Assembly: GCA_943329665.2 (NCBI GenBank) | Contig: CALQEU020000002.1 | Location: forward strand, 62,001-126,000 | Direction of reading: 5' to 3' | Length of the DNA stretch: 64,000 nucleotides | Origin: JAJTFW01 sp903922455 | Lineage (GTDB): Bacteria; Bacteroidota; Bacteroidia; AKYH767-A; OLB10 | Part shown: positions 35,993 to 44,663 of the stretch, one piece after another | Numbering within the stretch: the stretch's first letter is position 1 | Layout: every line of letters starts with the position of its first letter | Translations under genes and position numbers: made by a program | The notes under the pieces: model-generated | What the model saw: the letters and a program-made list of their open reading frames with translations, nothing else | Database searches by the model: none | Told to the model about the DNA's origin: nothing

Positions 35993-36385
35993 ATGGCCAT
36001 ATTTACAGAGGTAACTGCAGGAATAAGAGTGAGCGTTGAGACGTTTTATCAACCTACTCATAGCAATCCTGCGCAATCTCATTTTGTTTTTGCATACCGA
36101 ATCACTATTAAAAATGATAGTGAGCAAGCGGTCCGATTAAAGCGTAGGCACTGGTATATTGTTGATTCAGACAATACCAGAAGAGAAGTGGAAGGAGAAG
36201 GAGTTGTTGGAGAGCAACCTTTTATAGGTCCGAGTGAAACTTATCGTTATGTTTCTGGATGTAATTTAAATACCGAATTAGGAAAGATGTTTGGTACTTA
36301 TTTAATGGAGCGTCAATACGATAAAAAATTATTTTTTGTTAAAATTCCTGAGTTCAAGATGGTTGTTCCATCTAAGTTGAACTAA
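35993..36385 (+). CDS. apaG: ApaG domain protein
   Basis: The 130-residue protein matches ApaG over its whole length: VTAGIRVSVETFYQPTHSNP, FVFAYRITIKNDSEQAVRLKRRHWYIVD, GEGVVGEQPFIGPSETYRYVSGC and GTYLMER. The fold is a fibronectin-like beta-sandwich. ApaG influences Co2+ and Mg2+ resistance and pairs with other proteins, but its molecular function is unsettled. Start at the second ATG-type codon MAIFTEVTAG (35993) after its promoter box; the frame at 35972 runs through the box. It stands alone, convergent with the SpoU gene. Confidence 0.92.
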   Translation: MAIFTEVTAGIRVSVETFYQPTHSNPAQSHFVFAYRITIKNDSEQAVRLKRRHWYIVDSDNTRREVEGEGVVGEQPFIGPSETYRYVSGCNLNTELGKMFGTYLMERQYDKKLFFVKIPEFKMVVPSKLN

Positions 36386-36396
36386 ACAATACAATT

Positions 36397-37158
36397 TCAT
36401 TTACTCCTTGCCCATTCTGAACAGATGATGGCTGTGGCTATGGCTACATTTAAGGATTCGGCTTTGGGGCCGATGGATTTTCCAGCTGGAATATGTAATT
36501 TATTGGTTATAAATTTATTAAGAAGGATATCCACTCCTTTACTTTCATTGCCCATCAACAAAATTCCATCCTTAGGAAGGCTACACCCATAAAGATTTTC
36601 CCCTTCCAACATTGCGGCATAAACAGGTAATTTAGATGAGTTCGAGTTTCCTTCTAAAAAATTTGAGATGTTAACATATTGGATTTGAATTCTAAATACA
36701 CTACCCATGCTGGCTTGCATGACCTTTGGGTTATAAAAATCGACTGATTCTGTTGAACAAATCAGCCCATCTACTCCAAACCAATCTGCGATTCGAATAA
36801 TAGTACCTAAGTTTCCAGGATCCTGAATTTTATCTAACAAAATATGAAATCCAGAAAAAATATTCATTTTATCGCCTTTTTCAGCTTCATAATGCACTGT
36901 TGTCAACACTTTATGAGGTGCTGATAATCCAGAAATTTGTTCCAATTCCCTTTCACTAATGATAGAAAATGGGGCTAATGGGCATATCTCTTCAACTAAA
37001 AGTTCATCCGTAGAATAAACCATCTGAATTTTCCATTGCGGAGAACTGACTAATTCAGCTAACATTTTTGGACCTTCCACTACAAACAGCTGTTCACTAT
37101 CCCGAAACTTCTTGATTTGTAATGAACGAATTTGTTTAATAAGTGCTTTTGATAACAT
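36397..37158 (-). CDS. TrmH/SpoU-family RNA 2'-O-methyltransferase
   Basis: The ~253-residue protein has an N-terminal substrate-binding region (IKQIRSLQIKKFRDSEQLFVVEGPKMLAEL) and a SPOUT catalytic domain. SpoU motif 1 is LLDKIQDPGNLGTIIRIADWFG (residues ~108-129), motif 2 is LLMGNESKGVD and motif 3 is IPAGKSIGPKAESLNVAIATA. It methylates the ribose of a tRNA or rRNA base in the trefoil-knotted family. The position methylated cannot be told from sequence. It is divergent from tamL. The -7 box TATATTTG ends 3 bases before the ATG at 37158, so the mRNA may be leaderless. Confidence 0.92.
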   Translation of the reverse strand: MLSKALIKQIRSLQIKKFRDSEQLFVVEGPKMLAELVSSPQWKIQMVYSTDELLVEEICPLAPFSIISERELEQISGLSAPHKVLTTVHYEAEKGDKMNIFSGFHILLDKIQDPGNLGTIIRIADWFGVDGLICSTESVDFYNPKVMQASMGSVFRIQIQYVNISNFLEGNSNSSKLPVYAAMLEGENLYGCSLPKDGILLMGNESKGVDILLNKFITNKLHIPAGKSIGPKAESLNVAIATAIICSEWARSK

Positions 37159-37161
37159 GAC

Positions 37162-37169
37162 CAAATATA
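37162..37169 (-). promoter_or_regulatory. Promoter -7 box for the SpoU gene
   Basis: TATATTTG on the minus strand, 3 bases before the ATG at 37158. Plus-strand TACTTTTA (37182-37189, one mismatch) may serve the divergent tamL gene. Confidence 0.55.
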
Positions 37170-37202
37170 CGTTTCTAATTGTACTTTTACATCCGTCGCA
37201 TT

Positions 37203-39542
37203 ATGACGAAAGGAAGACTTCATTTTACCGCCCTAGCAACATTTATGTTGATTGCAACGCTATTTACTAGCAGTTGCAATGTATTCAAAACTATTCCGGA
37301 AGGGCAACATCTTCTCGACAAAAATATAATTAAAACCAACCGAACTGAATACAACGAAAGCATCGCTGCTATTTTTAAACAAAAGCCGAACAGGAAGATT
37401 TTAGGCGTTTTTAGATTTCATCTTGGCGTATATAACCTAGCTGCGCTTGGCAAAGAAACTAAATTTAAAAAGTGGGTTAAAAATGCAATTGGTGAAGAAC
37501 CAATATTGTTAGATACGAATTTAACGAATAAGTCTAGAGAACAAATAGAAATATTATTCGAAAACAACGGTTATTTTAATGTCACTATCAAAGACAGCAC
37601 TGTTTACAAAAGAAAAAAAGCGCGTGTTTATTATAAAATAAAATCGGACGTTGCGTATACGATTAGAAATGTTAAATATGAAATAAAAGATTCAGTAATT
37701 CGCGATCTCATCCTAAATGATCCCACTCCGTCGCTCATTTCATCTGGAAAAAGATTTTCTAATTCCTTATTGCAAAGTGAACTCAATCGAGTAACAACTC
37801 GTCTTAGGAATTTAGGATATTTTAATTTCAATTCCCAATACATTTATTTTGATATTGATTCTTCATTAATGAGTAATCAAGTTGATTTATGGATGGTAAT
37901 CACAAATCCACAATCACGAGATAAAGATTCAGCGGGAGTTGCTGAAAGATTATACCACCAAAAAAGTTATATAAAAGAAGTGTTTGTAGAGGTCGATTAC
38001 GACCCTATACTCAACACCAGTGGTCTATTAAAAGACACGACATATACTGAAAACATGATATTCATTTCTACTGGCAAATTACAGTATAGTCAGCATGCAA
38101 AACATTTAGTGGAGCATATCTTTATTAAAAAAGACACCCTTTATGCACAAGAAAATATCGACCTAACTTATCGTCGGCTCTCCGACTTAGGCATCTTTCG
38201 ATTTGTAAACATACGTTCTGAAATTTTAGAAATACAACCTGGCGATTCTCTTTTACCACTTCGGTGTTATATTCTCCTTTCGCCACAACCTCGTCAGGAA
38301 TTTAAAGCGGAGGCAGAGGGAACAAATAGTGGTGGAAATTTTGGAATTGCTGGAAACTTAGTTTACAAAAACAAAAATATTTTAAAAGGTGCTGAGACCC
38401 TTACGCTAAAAATAAAGGGCGGATTAGAGATTCAACAAAATTTTGGAGATACCACTTACGAAACAACTCGGCAGCTTGCCATTTTTAATGCTTATGAAAT
38501 AGGTCCGGAATTCTCACTCACATTTCCTCGAGGGCTTTGGCCATTTAACATTCGACATCCGAAACATGTTAGTAATCCAACCACTTCTATTTCGGCTAGT
38601 TTCAATATTCAAAATCGTCCTGAGTACTACCGACAGTTGGTGAACCTTTCCTATTTCTACACCACGAAAACCACATTATACAATCGATTCTATTTCTACC
38701 CTGCAGAAATAAATTACATCAATGTACAACTAGATCCTGCTTTTCAACTACAACTTAAAAAGCTGCAAGACCCAACGATCATTTTAGGATATTCCAATCA
38801 GTTTATTGCGGATGGCAGAATCAGCTACCTATTCAACAATCAAGATTTAAGTAATCGAAGGAAGTATTTTTTCTTTCGTATTAATTTAGAATTTGCAGGC
38901 AACACCATTTACTTAGCAAAGCGAATTGAAGGGAAGAAAATCGTAGATACACTTCCTTCCACATTATTTAATGTGAAATTCGCACAATACTTGCGCCCGG
39001 ACTTTGACTTTCGTTTTTACAAACCGATCAATTTATCCAATGCCATTGCTGTTTTTCGCATTGCTATGGGATTTGGTTTGCCGTATGGTAATTCCCTTAA
39101 GCTTCCCTTTGAAAAAAGCTTTTATGCTGGTGGTCCCAATGATATTCGCGCATGGAGAACTCGAAATTTAGGTCCGGGAAGCAATGTAAAAGAAGATTAC
39201 TTTGAGCGGTTTGGTGATTTAAAAATCACTACAAATATTGAATATCGATTTGATATTTACCGAAAATTAAAGGGTGTTACTTTTATTGATGCTGGAAATA
39301 TTTGGCTGTGGAAATCGTACAGCGATGATAACCTTGGCGTTTTTTACACCAATACCTTTTTAGATCAAATGGCCATTGGTACTGGAGTTGGTATTCGATT
39401 TGATTTTACATTTTTTATATTACGATTAGACGGAGCTATTCAAGTACGAGATCCGAAACAGCTATTAGAAGATCGATGGGTATTAAAATCACAGAATTTT
39501 AATAGCATCACTTACAATTTTGGGATAGGTTATCCCTTCTAA
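37203..39542 (+). CDS. tamL: Omp85-family translocation and assembly module lipoprotein (TamL/BamA-like)
   Basis: The 779-residue protein has a lipoprotein signal (MTKGRLHFTALATFMLIATLFTSSC, Cys 25), unlike true BamA. POTRA-type domains fill the N-terminal half (FENNGYFNVTIKDSTVYK; LRNLGYFNFNSQYIYFDID; YRRLSDLGIFRFVNIR). The C-terminal ~400 residues are a 16-strand Omp85 barrel, including the LPFEKSFYAGGPNDIRAW RTR element near 637-655 and a last strand ending in aromatic F (YNFGIGYPF). In Bacteroidota TamL works with TamB to insert outer membrane proteins or lipids. The tamB gene is not in the window. Normal length. Confidence 0.9.
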   Translation: MTKGRLHFTALATFMLIATLFTSSCNVFKTIPEGQHLLDKNIIKTNRTEYNESIAAIFKQKPNRKILGVFRFHLGVYNLAALGKETKFKKWVKNAIGEEPILLDTNLTNKSREQIEILFENNGYFNVTIKDSTVYKRKKARVYYKIKSDVAYTIRNVKYEIKDSVIRDLILNDPTPSLISSGKRFSNSLLQSELNRVTTRLRNLGYFNFNSQYIYFDIDSSLMSNQVDLWMVITNPQSRDKDSAGVAERLYHQKSYIKEVFVEVDYDPILNTSGLLKDTTYTENMIFISTGKLQYSQHAKHLVEHIFIKKDTLYAQENIDLTYRRLSDLGIFRFVNIRSEILEIQPGDSLLPLRCYILLSPQPRQEFKAEAEGTNSGGNFGIAGNLVYKNKNILKGAETLTLKIKGGLEIQQNFGDTTYETTRQLAIFNAYEIGPEFSLTFPRGLWPFNIRHPKHVSNPTTSISASFNIQNRPEYYRQLVNLSYFYTTKTTLYNRFYFYPAEINYINVQLDPAFQLQLKKLQDPTIILGYSNQFIADGRISYLFNNQDLSNRRKYFFFRINLEFAGNTIYLAKRIEGKKIVDTLPSTLFNVKFAQYLRPDFDFRFYKPINLSNAIAVFRIAMGFGLPYGNSLKLPFEKSFYAGGPNDIRAWRTRNLGPGSNVKEDYFERFGDLKITTNIEYRFDIYRKLKGVTFIDAGNIWLWKSYSDDNLGVFYTNTFLDQMAIGTGVGIRFDFTFFILRLDGAIQVRDPKQLLEDRWVLKSQNFNSITYNFGIGYPF

Positions 39543-39744
39543 TATTTTCACTCGCTTAGAAGCACCTGTACTATTCTCCACAAAAAAAACTATCTACTTT
39601 AACAAAAATTAAAAAAACTTACATTTTTTAATTATTTAAATTGAAGCTATTGACCCCTAAATTTTGGGATAAAGGAGTTATTATCAAAAGTTGAATTTTC
39701 ACTTATAAAATCATAACATGTTAATTAAATAATATTTATATTAA
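39543..39744. other. Non-coding gap upstream of the kinase remnant
   Basis: AT-rich 202-bp stretch after tamL; I see no gene, terminator or repeat that I can support. The line ATTAATTA/TTAATTAAATAA around 39715-39740 is simple sequence. Confidence 0.5.
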
Positions 39745-40198
39745 TTGAAAGCTGAAGCTGTTTTAGCAAAAGCAATGAAAGGCGACAAAGAAATAAGTTT
39801 GTCTAAAGATTTAAACGGTCATATCACCAAGCCCATTCAAGGAAATTCACTTTTTCAAATTTTAAACAGCTTCTTACAATGATAGAAACCATTGCACTTT
39901 CGTGAAATGATCTAGAAATCAAGAAAATCGTAGAAGAACTTTACGCTGTAAATCTTGATGGCAAAGTTACTGATCAAGGGCAAGGAATTCCAGATTCAGA
40001 GCAAGCAAAAGTATTCGATGCGTTCACAAAAACAAGTATTCGAAGTACAGCAGGTGAAGCGAGCACCGGGCTTGGATTAAACGTTGCAAAAAAAAATTGA
40101 AAAACATGGTGGTAAAATCTGGTTAACGAGTAAAAAAAACAAGGTTCTACATTTGCTTTTTCAATTCCACTTGTTAAAGAAAATAATAAAAAAAGTTT
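39745..40198 (+). pseudogene. Decayed sensor kinase/response-receiver remnant
   Basis: Two broken pieces of a signalling gene are readable. At 39745-39882 a frame ending in TGA reads KAMKGDKEISLSKDLNGHITKPI, the end of a receiver domain (KP-I with the conserved Lys). From about 39909 another frame gives VTDQGQGIP, AFTKTSIRSTAGE and STGLGLNVAKK, the G1/F/G2 boxes of a histidine kinase ATPase domain. That frame runs into a stop after nine A residues at 40088-40096; reading on in the next frame gives EKHGGKIWLTSKK, and a second shift near 40142 restores GSTFAFSIPLVKE. Stops, two frame changes in homopolymers and the loss of the N-terminal dimerization region mark it as non-functional. Its tail abuts paaJ, whose end lies on the other strand. 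Confidence 0.8.
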
Positions 40199-41402
40199 AA
40201 CAACATTCAATAACCATCGCATACCCTTGCCCTACTCCTACACACATAGTAACTAGGGCATATTTTTTTTGATGAAGTTGCAAATCAATGGCTGCAGAAA
40301 GTAAAATTCGAGCACCACTCATTCCTAAAGGGTGACCTAACGCTATCGCACCTCCGTTAGGATTAATTCTTTCATCATTATCGGCGATATTCCAAGCACG
40401 AATACAAGCTAAACTTTGAGCTGCAAAAGCTTCATTTAATTCAATTAGGTCAATATCATTCCAGGTGATGCCCGCCAATCGAATGGCTTTGTTTGCTGCT
40501 TCTACTGGACCAATTCCCATGATACCAGGTTCCACACCGTGAGCAGCAGAAGCTAATATACGAGCTAACGGTTTCAATTGATGTTTCTTTAATCCCAATT
40601 CAGAAGCAAACAACAAGGCCGCCGCACCGTCATTCAATCCGCTTGCATTACCTGCAGTTACGGTACCTTGTTTATTGAATGCGGGACGTAATTTTGCCAA
40701 TCCCTCTAGCGTCGTGTTTGGTTTTGCGAATTCATCTTTTGAGAAGATAATCGGATCGCCTTTCCTAACGGGGATGGATATGGGAATTATTTCATTTTCG
40801 AATCGACCGCTCACACTGGATATCATCGCTTTTTGTTGTGACCACATTGCAAATTGATCTTGATCTTCACGTGAGATGGTATCACGAACCGCTAAATTTT
40901 CGGCAGTCTCCCCCATCGCTTCCACACCAAACTTTTCTTTCATCAATGGATTCACAAAACGCCAACCGAAACTAGAATCGAATAATTGTGCATCACGACC
41001 ATAAGGTGTACTCGTTTTTGACATCACCCAAGGTCCACGGGTCATGTTTTCTACTCCACCTGCAACAATGATATCTGCTTCACCCGTTTTAATTATTCTG
41101 GAGGCAGCAGCGGATGCTGAAAGTCCGGAAGCGCAAAGTCGATTAATCGTTTCACCTGGAACCGAAATGGGATATCCTGATAAGAGCACAGCCATACGCG
41201 CTACATTGCGATTATCCTCTCCTGCTTGGTTAGCACATCCTAAAAGTACATCTTCGATTGCAGCGGGATCTAAGGATGGATTCTTTTCCAACAATCCTTT
41301 CAACACATGCGCCGCTAAATCATCGGCACGTACTGCAGCCAATGTACCAGCAAAATTTCCAATCGCTGTTCTTACTCCTGAAACTATATATGCATCTTTC
41401 AT
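40197..41402 (-). CDS. paaJ: 3-oxoadipyl-CoA/3-oxo-5,6-dehydrosuberyl-CoA thiolase
   Basis: Thiolase of about 401 residues. Catalytic residues: Cys in NRLCASGLSA (~89), His in GHPLGMSGAR, and Cys in MCVGVGQG. The phenylacetate role (last step, releasing acetyl-CoA) is inferred from neighbouring paaI, paaH and paaG. A generic beta-oxidation thiolase would look similar, so the gene symbol is context-based. ATG at 41402 was chosen over a TTG at 41411. It ends within 2 bases of the kinase remnant on the other strand. It is 27 bases after the paaI stop, so it is presumably in the paaIJ transcript. Confidence 0.88.
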   Translation of the reverse strand: MKDAYIVSGVRTAIGNFAGTLAAVRADDLAAHVLKGLLEKNPSLDPAAIEDVLLGCANQAGEDNRNVARMAVLLSGYPISVPGETINRLCASGLSASAAASRIIKTGEADIIVAGGVENMTRGPWVMSKTSTPYGRDAQLFDSSFGWRFVNPLMKEKFGVEAMGETAENLAVRDTISREDQDQFAMWSQQKAMISSVSGRFENEIIPISIPVRKGDPIIFSKDEFAKPNTTLEGLAKLRPAFNKQGTVTAGNASGLNDGAAALLFASELGLKKHQLKPLARILASAAHGVEPGIMGIGPVEAANKAIRLAGITWNDIDLIELNEAFAAQSLACIRAWNIADNDERINPNGGAIALGHPLGMSGARILLSAAIDLQLHQKKYALVTMCVGVGQGYAMVIECC

Positions 41403-41428
41403 TTTATTCAATTTTCTTTAATACTATT

Positions 41429-41863
41429 TTATGCTTCCTCGGGAAACCAAAGTTTAGATGTTCTGTAAACTGTGCCTTTAAAAAGAGCTACGATCTCGTT
41501 TTGTTGATTGGTGATGGATATGGAATATACTGCAATTTTATTTGATCGATTCAACTCTGTTGCAGTAGCCATTATTTCATCTCCTTCCATTAATGATTTT
41601 GTGTGGCTGATGGATGTTTCGATGGAAACGGATTTTTGTCCATGACTATTTGATGCGAAAGCCAATGCACTATCGGCGAGAGAAAAAGAAATTCCACCGT
41701 GGGCAATTCCAAAACCATTTAACATTTCCTTTCTAATTTTCATTTTCAAAATGGATTGTCCTGGTGCTGCTAAAACTACATCGATGCCGAGCCATTGACT
41801 AAAATAGTCCTTGTTCATCATGGTATTGACAACGCGTTTGGGAAGACTATTTGAATCTGACAT
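41429..41863 (-). CDS. paaI: PaaI-type hydroxyphenylacetyl-CoA thioesterase
   Basis: The 144-residue hotdog-fold enzyme has the PaaI motif: AHGGISFSLADSALAFASNS around residues 59-78, with the conserved Asp and HGG. N-terminal MMNKDYFSQWLGIDV and the C-terminal KGTVYRTSK fit the family. PaaI releases phenylacetyl or hydroxyphenylacetate from CoA, rescuing CoA when intermediates stall. Minus-strand TATTTTTG ends 14 bases before the ATG, so paaI-paaJ may have their own promoter although the next paa block upstream is in the same orientation. Confidence 0.92.
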   Translation of the reverse strand: MSDSNSLPKRVVNTMMNKDYFSQWLGIDVVLAAPGQSILKMKIRKEMLNGFGIAHGGISFSLADSALAFASNSHGQKSVSIETSISHTKSLMEGDEIMATATELNRSNKIAVYSISITNQQNEIVALFKGTVYRTSKLWFPEEA

Positions 41864-41877
41864 TTAATAGATTTTTG

Positions 41878-41885
41878 CAAAAATA
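41878..41885 (-). promoter_or_regulatory. Promoter -7 box for paaI-paaJ
   Basis: Minus-strand TATTTTTG, 14 bases before the paaI ATG. Confidence 0.55.
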
Positions 41886-42038
41886 ATGAATTAAGAGGAA
41901 ACCTAACTATTGAGTTCAGGATAAAGATCTAGGCTAATGAATGACTGTGCTTTATTTGCCTATCGGAGGTTAATTCTGATAGAAGAAGGTGGTTAGTTTC
42001 TCTTAGCAGCTTCTCTTTGCAGTTTCTCTTCGCTTATT

Positions 42039-42073
42039 TTTCTCGCAACCCTCGGCAAGCTCAGGTTAAAAAG
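42039..42073 (+). repeat. 35-bp dispersed repeat, copy 1
   Basis: Identical over 35 bases to 47404-47438 (starts TTTCTCGCAACC, ends CAGGTTAAAAAG). Both copies lie on the plus strand in gaps flanking the paa blocks and are followed by GCAAAG words. The function is unknown. Confidence 0.85.
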
Positions 42074-42460
42074 CCGCAAAGTCGCAAAGTCCAAACAAAG
42101 AATTTTCAATTTCAACGACAAGTAGATCCGTAATTATCCGCAGAATCCGATTCATCCGCGTTCCCTCTTAATTTAAAGTTTGCTACAGTTTTTACATGAA
42201 CTTTCATTTAAATATACGAGAACGCAAAGTTTCTCTTCTTAGCTGTTCATCGCAAAAAAATATAGCAGAGCAAAGTGCACAAAGTTTAGCATACAGTTCA
42301 TTTCATTAAAACAACTTCAACTGCACTCTATTTTGTTCGTGTTGTAAGAGGCATTCTTTACGATCCAAGCCAACCGATAGGCGAGAAATGGAAGCACGAA
42401 GCATAATGAAGTATGTTATTACGTAAAATAAAAACTAAAACATTTCACTCAATTGCTGAA

Positions 42461-43630
42461 TCACGAATAAAATTTCAAATTATCAATTGCCATTTTTCGC
42501 ATAAAGATGGAAGCACGGTAGCGATCATCACCATATTCTTTGTGCAATCCATCCAAGGCAGATAAAATTATATTGATGCCAATTTCATCTGCCCACTTCA
42601 ATAATCCTTTTGGATAATTTACGCCTTTGGTCATGGCAAGATCTAGTTCATCGCGGGAGGCAATTTTTAAATACAAAGCATCTACCGCTTCATTGATGAG
42701 CATGCTGATGACGCGTGTGAAAATATATTCACCTAATATTAAATTTTCTTGAGGTGCAGCAACAACAACATTGTCTCCATACTCATAATATCCTCTTCCC
42801 GACTTTCTACCCAAACGTCCTGCTTCCTTCATCTTTTTCTGAATCATTGAAGGGCGATAGCGTGCATCAAAATACATTTGAGTCCAAACGGTTTCTGTTA
42901 CCGTATAATTGATATCGTTACCAATTAAATCCATCAACTCAAAAGGTCCCATCTTAAAACCACCTATTGTTTTCAATGCCCAATCGATAGTGACCACATC
43001 AGCAATTCCTTCTTCTAAAATGCGTAATGATTCACCATAGAATGGACGCGCCAAACGATTCACAATAAAGCCGGGTGTATCTTTTGCAACAACAGGAATT
43101 TTTTCCCATTGCGTCATTAATTTTACACAATCGCCAACTAATTTCTCATGGGTTTGAATGGCTGGAATTACTTCCACCAAGGGCATTAATGTAGCAGGAT
43201 TAAAAAAATGAAGTCCTATAACACGATCTTGATTTTTACAAGCTGCAGCAATTGCAGTAACAGAAAGTGAAGAAGTATTGGTAGCGATGATTGCATTTTC
43301 AGCAAGCAAAGGTTCTACATTTTTTAATAACGAAGCTTTAATTTCTAAATTTTCAATAATGGCTTCAATAAATAAATCACAACCTTGCAATGCTTCAATT
43401 GTGTATGCCGGTTGTATTCTTGCTTTAATACCATCTACCTGCTCACGACTTAATTTTCCTTTGGCAAATAATTTTTCACAGAGGTCGTTGATTCCATTGA
43501 TGGATTTATCAATGGCTTCCTTGTTGGTATCGAATAACAAAACATCACAACCTGCTGTTGCGGCTACCTGAGCAATTCCGGTGCCCATCGATCCTGCACC
43601 AGCTACTCCTACTTTTTGAACTGAAATCAT
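42461..43630 (-). CDS. paaH: 3-hydroxyadipyl-CoA dehydrogenase
   Basis: A ~389-residue NAD-dependent 3-hydroxyacyl-CoA dehydrogenase. The N-terminal Rossmann fold reads VGVAGAGSMGTGIAQVAA. LHFFNPATLMPLVEVI carries the catalytic His, and GFIVNRLARPFYGESLRI starts the C-terminal domain. A second, C-terminal HCDH half extends to residue ~389. In phenylacetate catabolism it oxidises 3-hydroxyadipyl-CoA. The assignment rests on neighbours paaG upstream (27 bases) and paaI, paaJ downstream after a gap. Start at the second Met MISVQKVG is preferred to one 7 codons earlier. Confidence 0.88.
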   Translation of the reverse strand: MISVQKVGVAGAGSMGTGIAQVAATAGCDVLLFDTNKEAIDKSINGINDLCEKLFAKGKLSREQVDGIKARIQPAYTIEALQGCDLFIEAIIENLEIKASLLKNVEPLLAENAIIATNTSSLSVTAIAAACKNQDRVIGLHFFNPATLMPLVEVIPAIQTHEKLVGDCVKLMTQWEKIPVVAKDTPGFIVNRLARPFYGESLRILEEGIADVVTIDWALKTIGGFKMGPFELMDLIGNDINYTVTETVWTQMYFDARYRPSMIQKKMKEAGRLGRKSGRGYYEYGDNVVVAAPQENLILGEYIFTRVISMLINEAVDALYLKIASRDELDLAMTKGVNYPKGLLKWADEIGINIILSALDGLHKEYGDDRYRASIFMRKMAIDNLKFYS

Positions 43631-43657
43631 ATAATCAATTTTACTAATCAATAAATA

Positions 43658-44434
43658 TTATTTTCCTTTGAAGATGGGTTTTCTCTTTTCCAAGAATGCG
43701 TCCACGCCTTCTTTATAATCTGCCGTTTCACCTGCTGCCGTTTGCATCTCTCCTTCCATCACCAGCTGCTGTTCAAAATTATGATGCATCGATTCGTTCA
43801 ACATCATTTTCGTATAGCCGATAGCTTTAGTAGGCATGTTGCTTAAGGTCATTGCTATTTTCTCTGCTTCGATCATCAATTGATCGTCGGCAACTACTTT
43901 ATACAACATACCCATCTGCAATGCATCCTGAGCGCTCACTTTATCGCCTAACATCATCAAAGCGGAAGCGCGTTGAAAACCGATGAGTCGGGGCAAGAAA
44001 AAAGTTCCGCCACTATCGGGCACTAAACCTATCTTACTAAATGCTTGTAGAAACGAAGCCGAATTTGCTGCAATTACAATATCGCAAGCCAAAGCAATGT
44101 TTGCACCCGCACCAGCAGCAACTCCATTCACAGCGCAAATGATCGGCTTTTCAATACTTCTAATTTTTTTCAAAATCGGATTGTAATGATCGGTCACAAT
44201 CGCCGAAATTCCAGGACCGTTGGGATCGATAGCTTCCGAAAGATCTTGTCCAGCACAAAACGCTTTTCCTTCACCAGTAATTAAAATTGCACGGATGGAT
44301 TCATCATTCGCAGCGATATCCAACTCATTTTGCAATCGAATCGCCATTTCACGATTAAAGCTATTAAACTTATCGGGGCGGTTAAGAATTAGAATTCGAA
44401 GGGCGAGCGTGGTCTTTACAAGGATACTGTCCAT
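43658..44434 (-). CDS. paaG: Ring 1,2-epoxyphenylacetyl-CoA isomerase/enoyl-CoA hydratase
   Basis: This 258-residue crotonase-fold enzyme has LNRPDKFNSFNREMA, the oxyanion hole AFCAGQDLSEA and NGVAAGAGANIALACD. LVPDSGGTFFLPRLIG carries the catalytic Asp of PaaG-type isomerases, with hydratase Glu replaced. PaaG converts the 1,2-epoxide of phenylacetyl-CoA into an oxepin, before hydrolytic ring opening. -7 box TACTTTTG lies 20 bases before the ATG. It starts the minus-strand run paaG-paaH. Confidence 0.92.
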   Translation of the reverse strand: MDSILVKTTLALRILILNRPDKFNSFNREMAIRLQNELDIAANDESIRAILITGEGKAFCAGQDLSEAIDPNGPGISAIVTDHYNPILKKIRSIEKPIICAVNGVAAGAGANIALACDIVIAANSASFLQAFSKIGLVPDSGGTFFLPRLIGFQRASALMMLGDKVSAQDALQMGMLYKVVADDQLMIEAEKIAMTLSNMPTKAIGYTKMMLNESMHHNFEQQLVMEGEMQTAAGETADYKEGVDAFLEKRKPIFKGK

Positions 44435-44454
44435 TATTAAGATGTTAATTTTAG

Positions 44455-44462
44455 CAAAAGTA
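44455..44462 (-). promoter_or_regulatory. Promoter -7 box for paaG-paaH
   Basis: Minus-strand TACTTTTG, 20 bases before the paaG ATG; this suggests the paaGH block starts a transcript separate from paaABCD. Confidence 0.55.
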
Positions 44463-44663
44463 GTGAATCAAAATGGGTTCTGAGTTCAATAAATTTCAAT
44501 ACATTTCGCTGATTATCAAGAAAGACAGTTAGTTAGGGTGTCGATAACACAACCAAACCCATTGCCTGTTTTACTTTGGATTGCGCCCTATGCTTATTAC
44601 CTTCGCAGAATTAGATTCAATGTTTTCACTTTTTAATTCAATCTTAATCATTCAATATCAATT

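Larger units (their letters stand above)
41864..42460. other. 597-bp non-coding gap inside the paa cluster
   Basis: No gene is readable. It holds the paaI promoter (41878-41885), a 35-bp dispersed repeat (42039-42073), GCAAAG-rich words (CCGCAAAGTCGCAAAG), an ATCCGCAGAATCCG/ATCCGCGTTCC stretch near 42130-42165, and GCACGAAGCATAATGAAG-type words near 42390. It separates paaI from paaH. Confidence 0.6.

Noticed and set aside
39974..40222. 82-residue frame on the minus strand over the kinase remnant
   Set aside because: It is the antisense of the recognizable G-box segments of the ATPase domain, which carry the signal, so the minus frame is a shadow.
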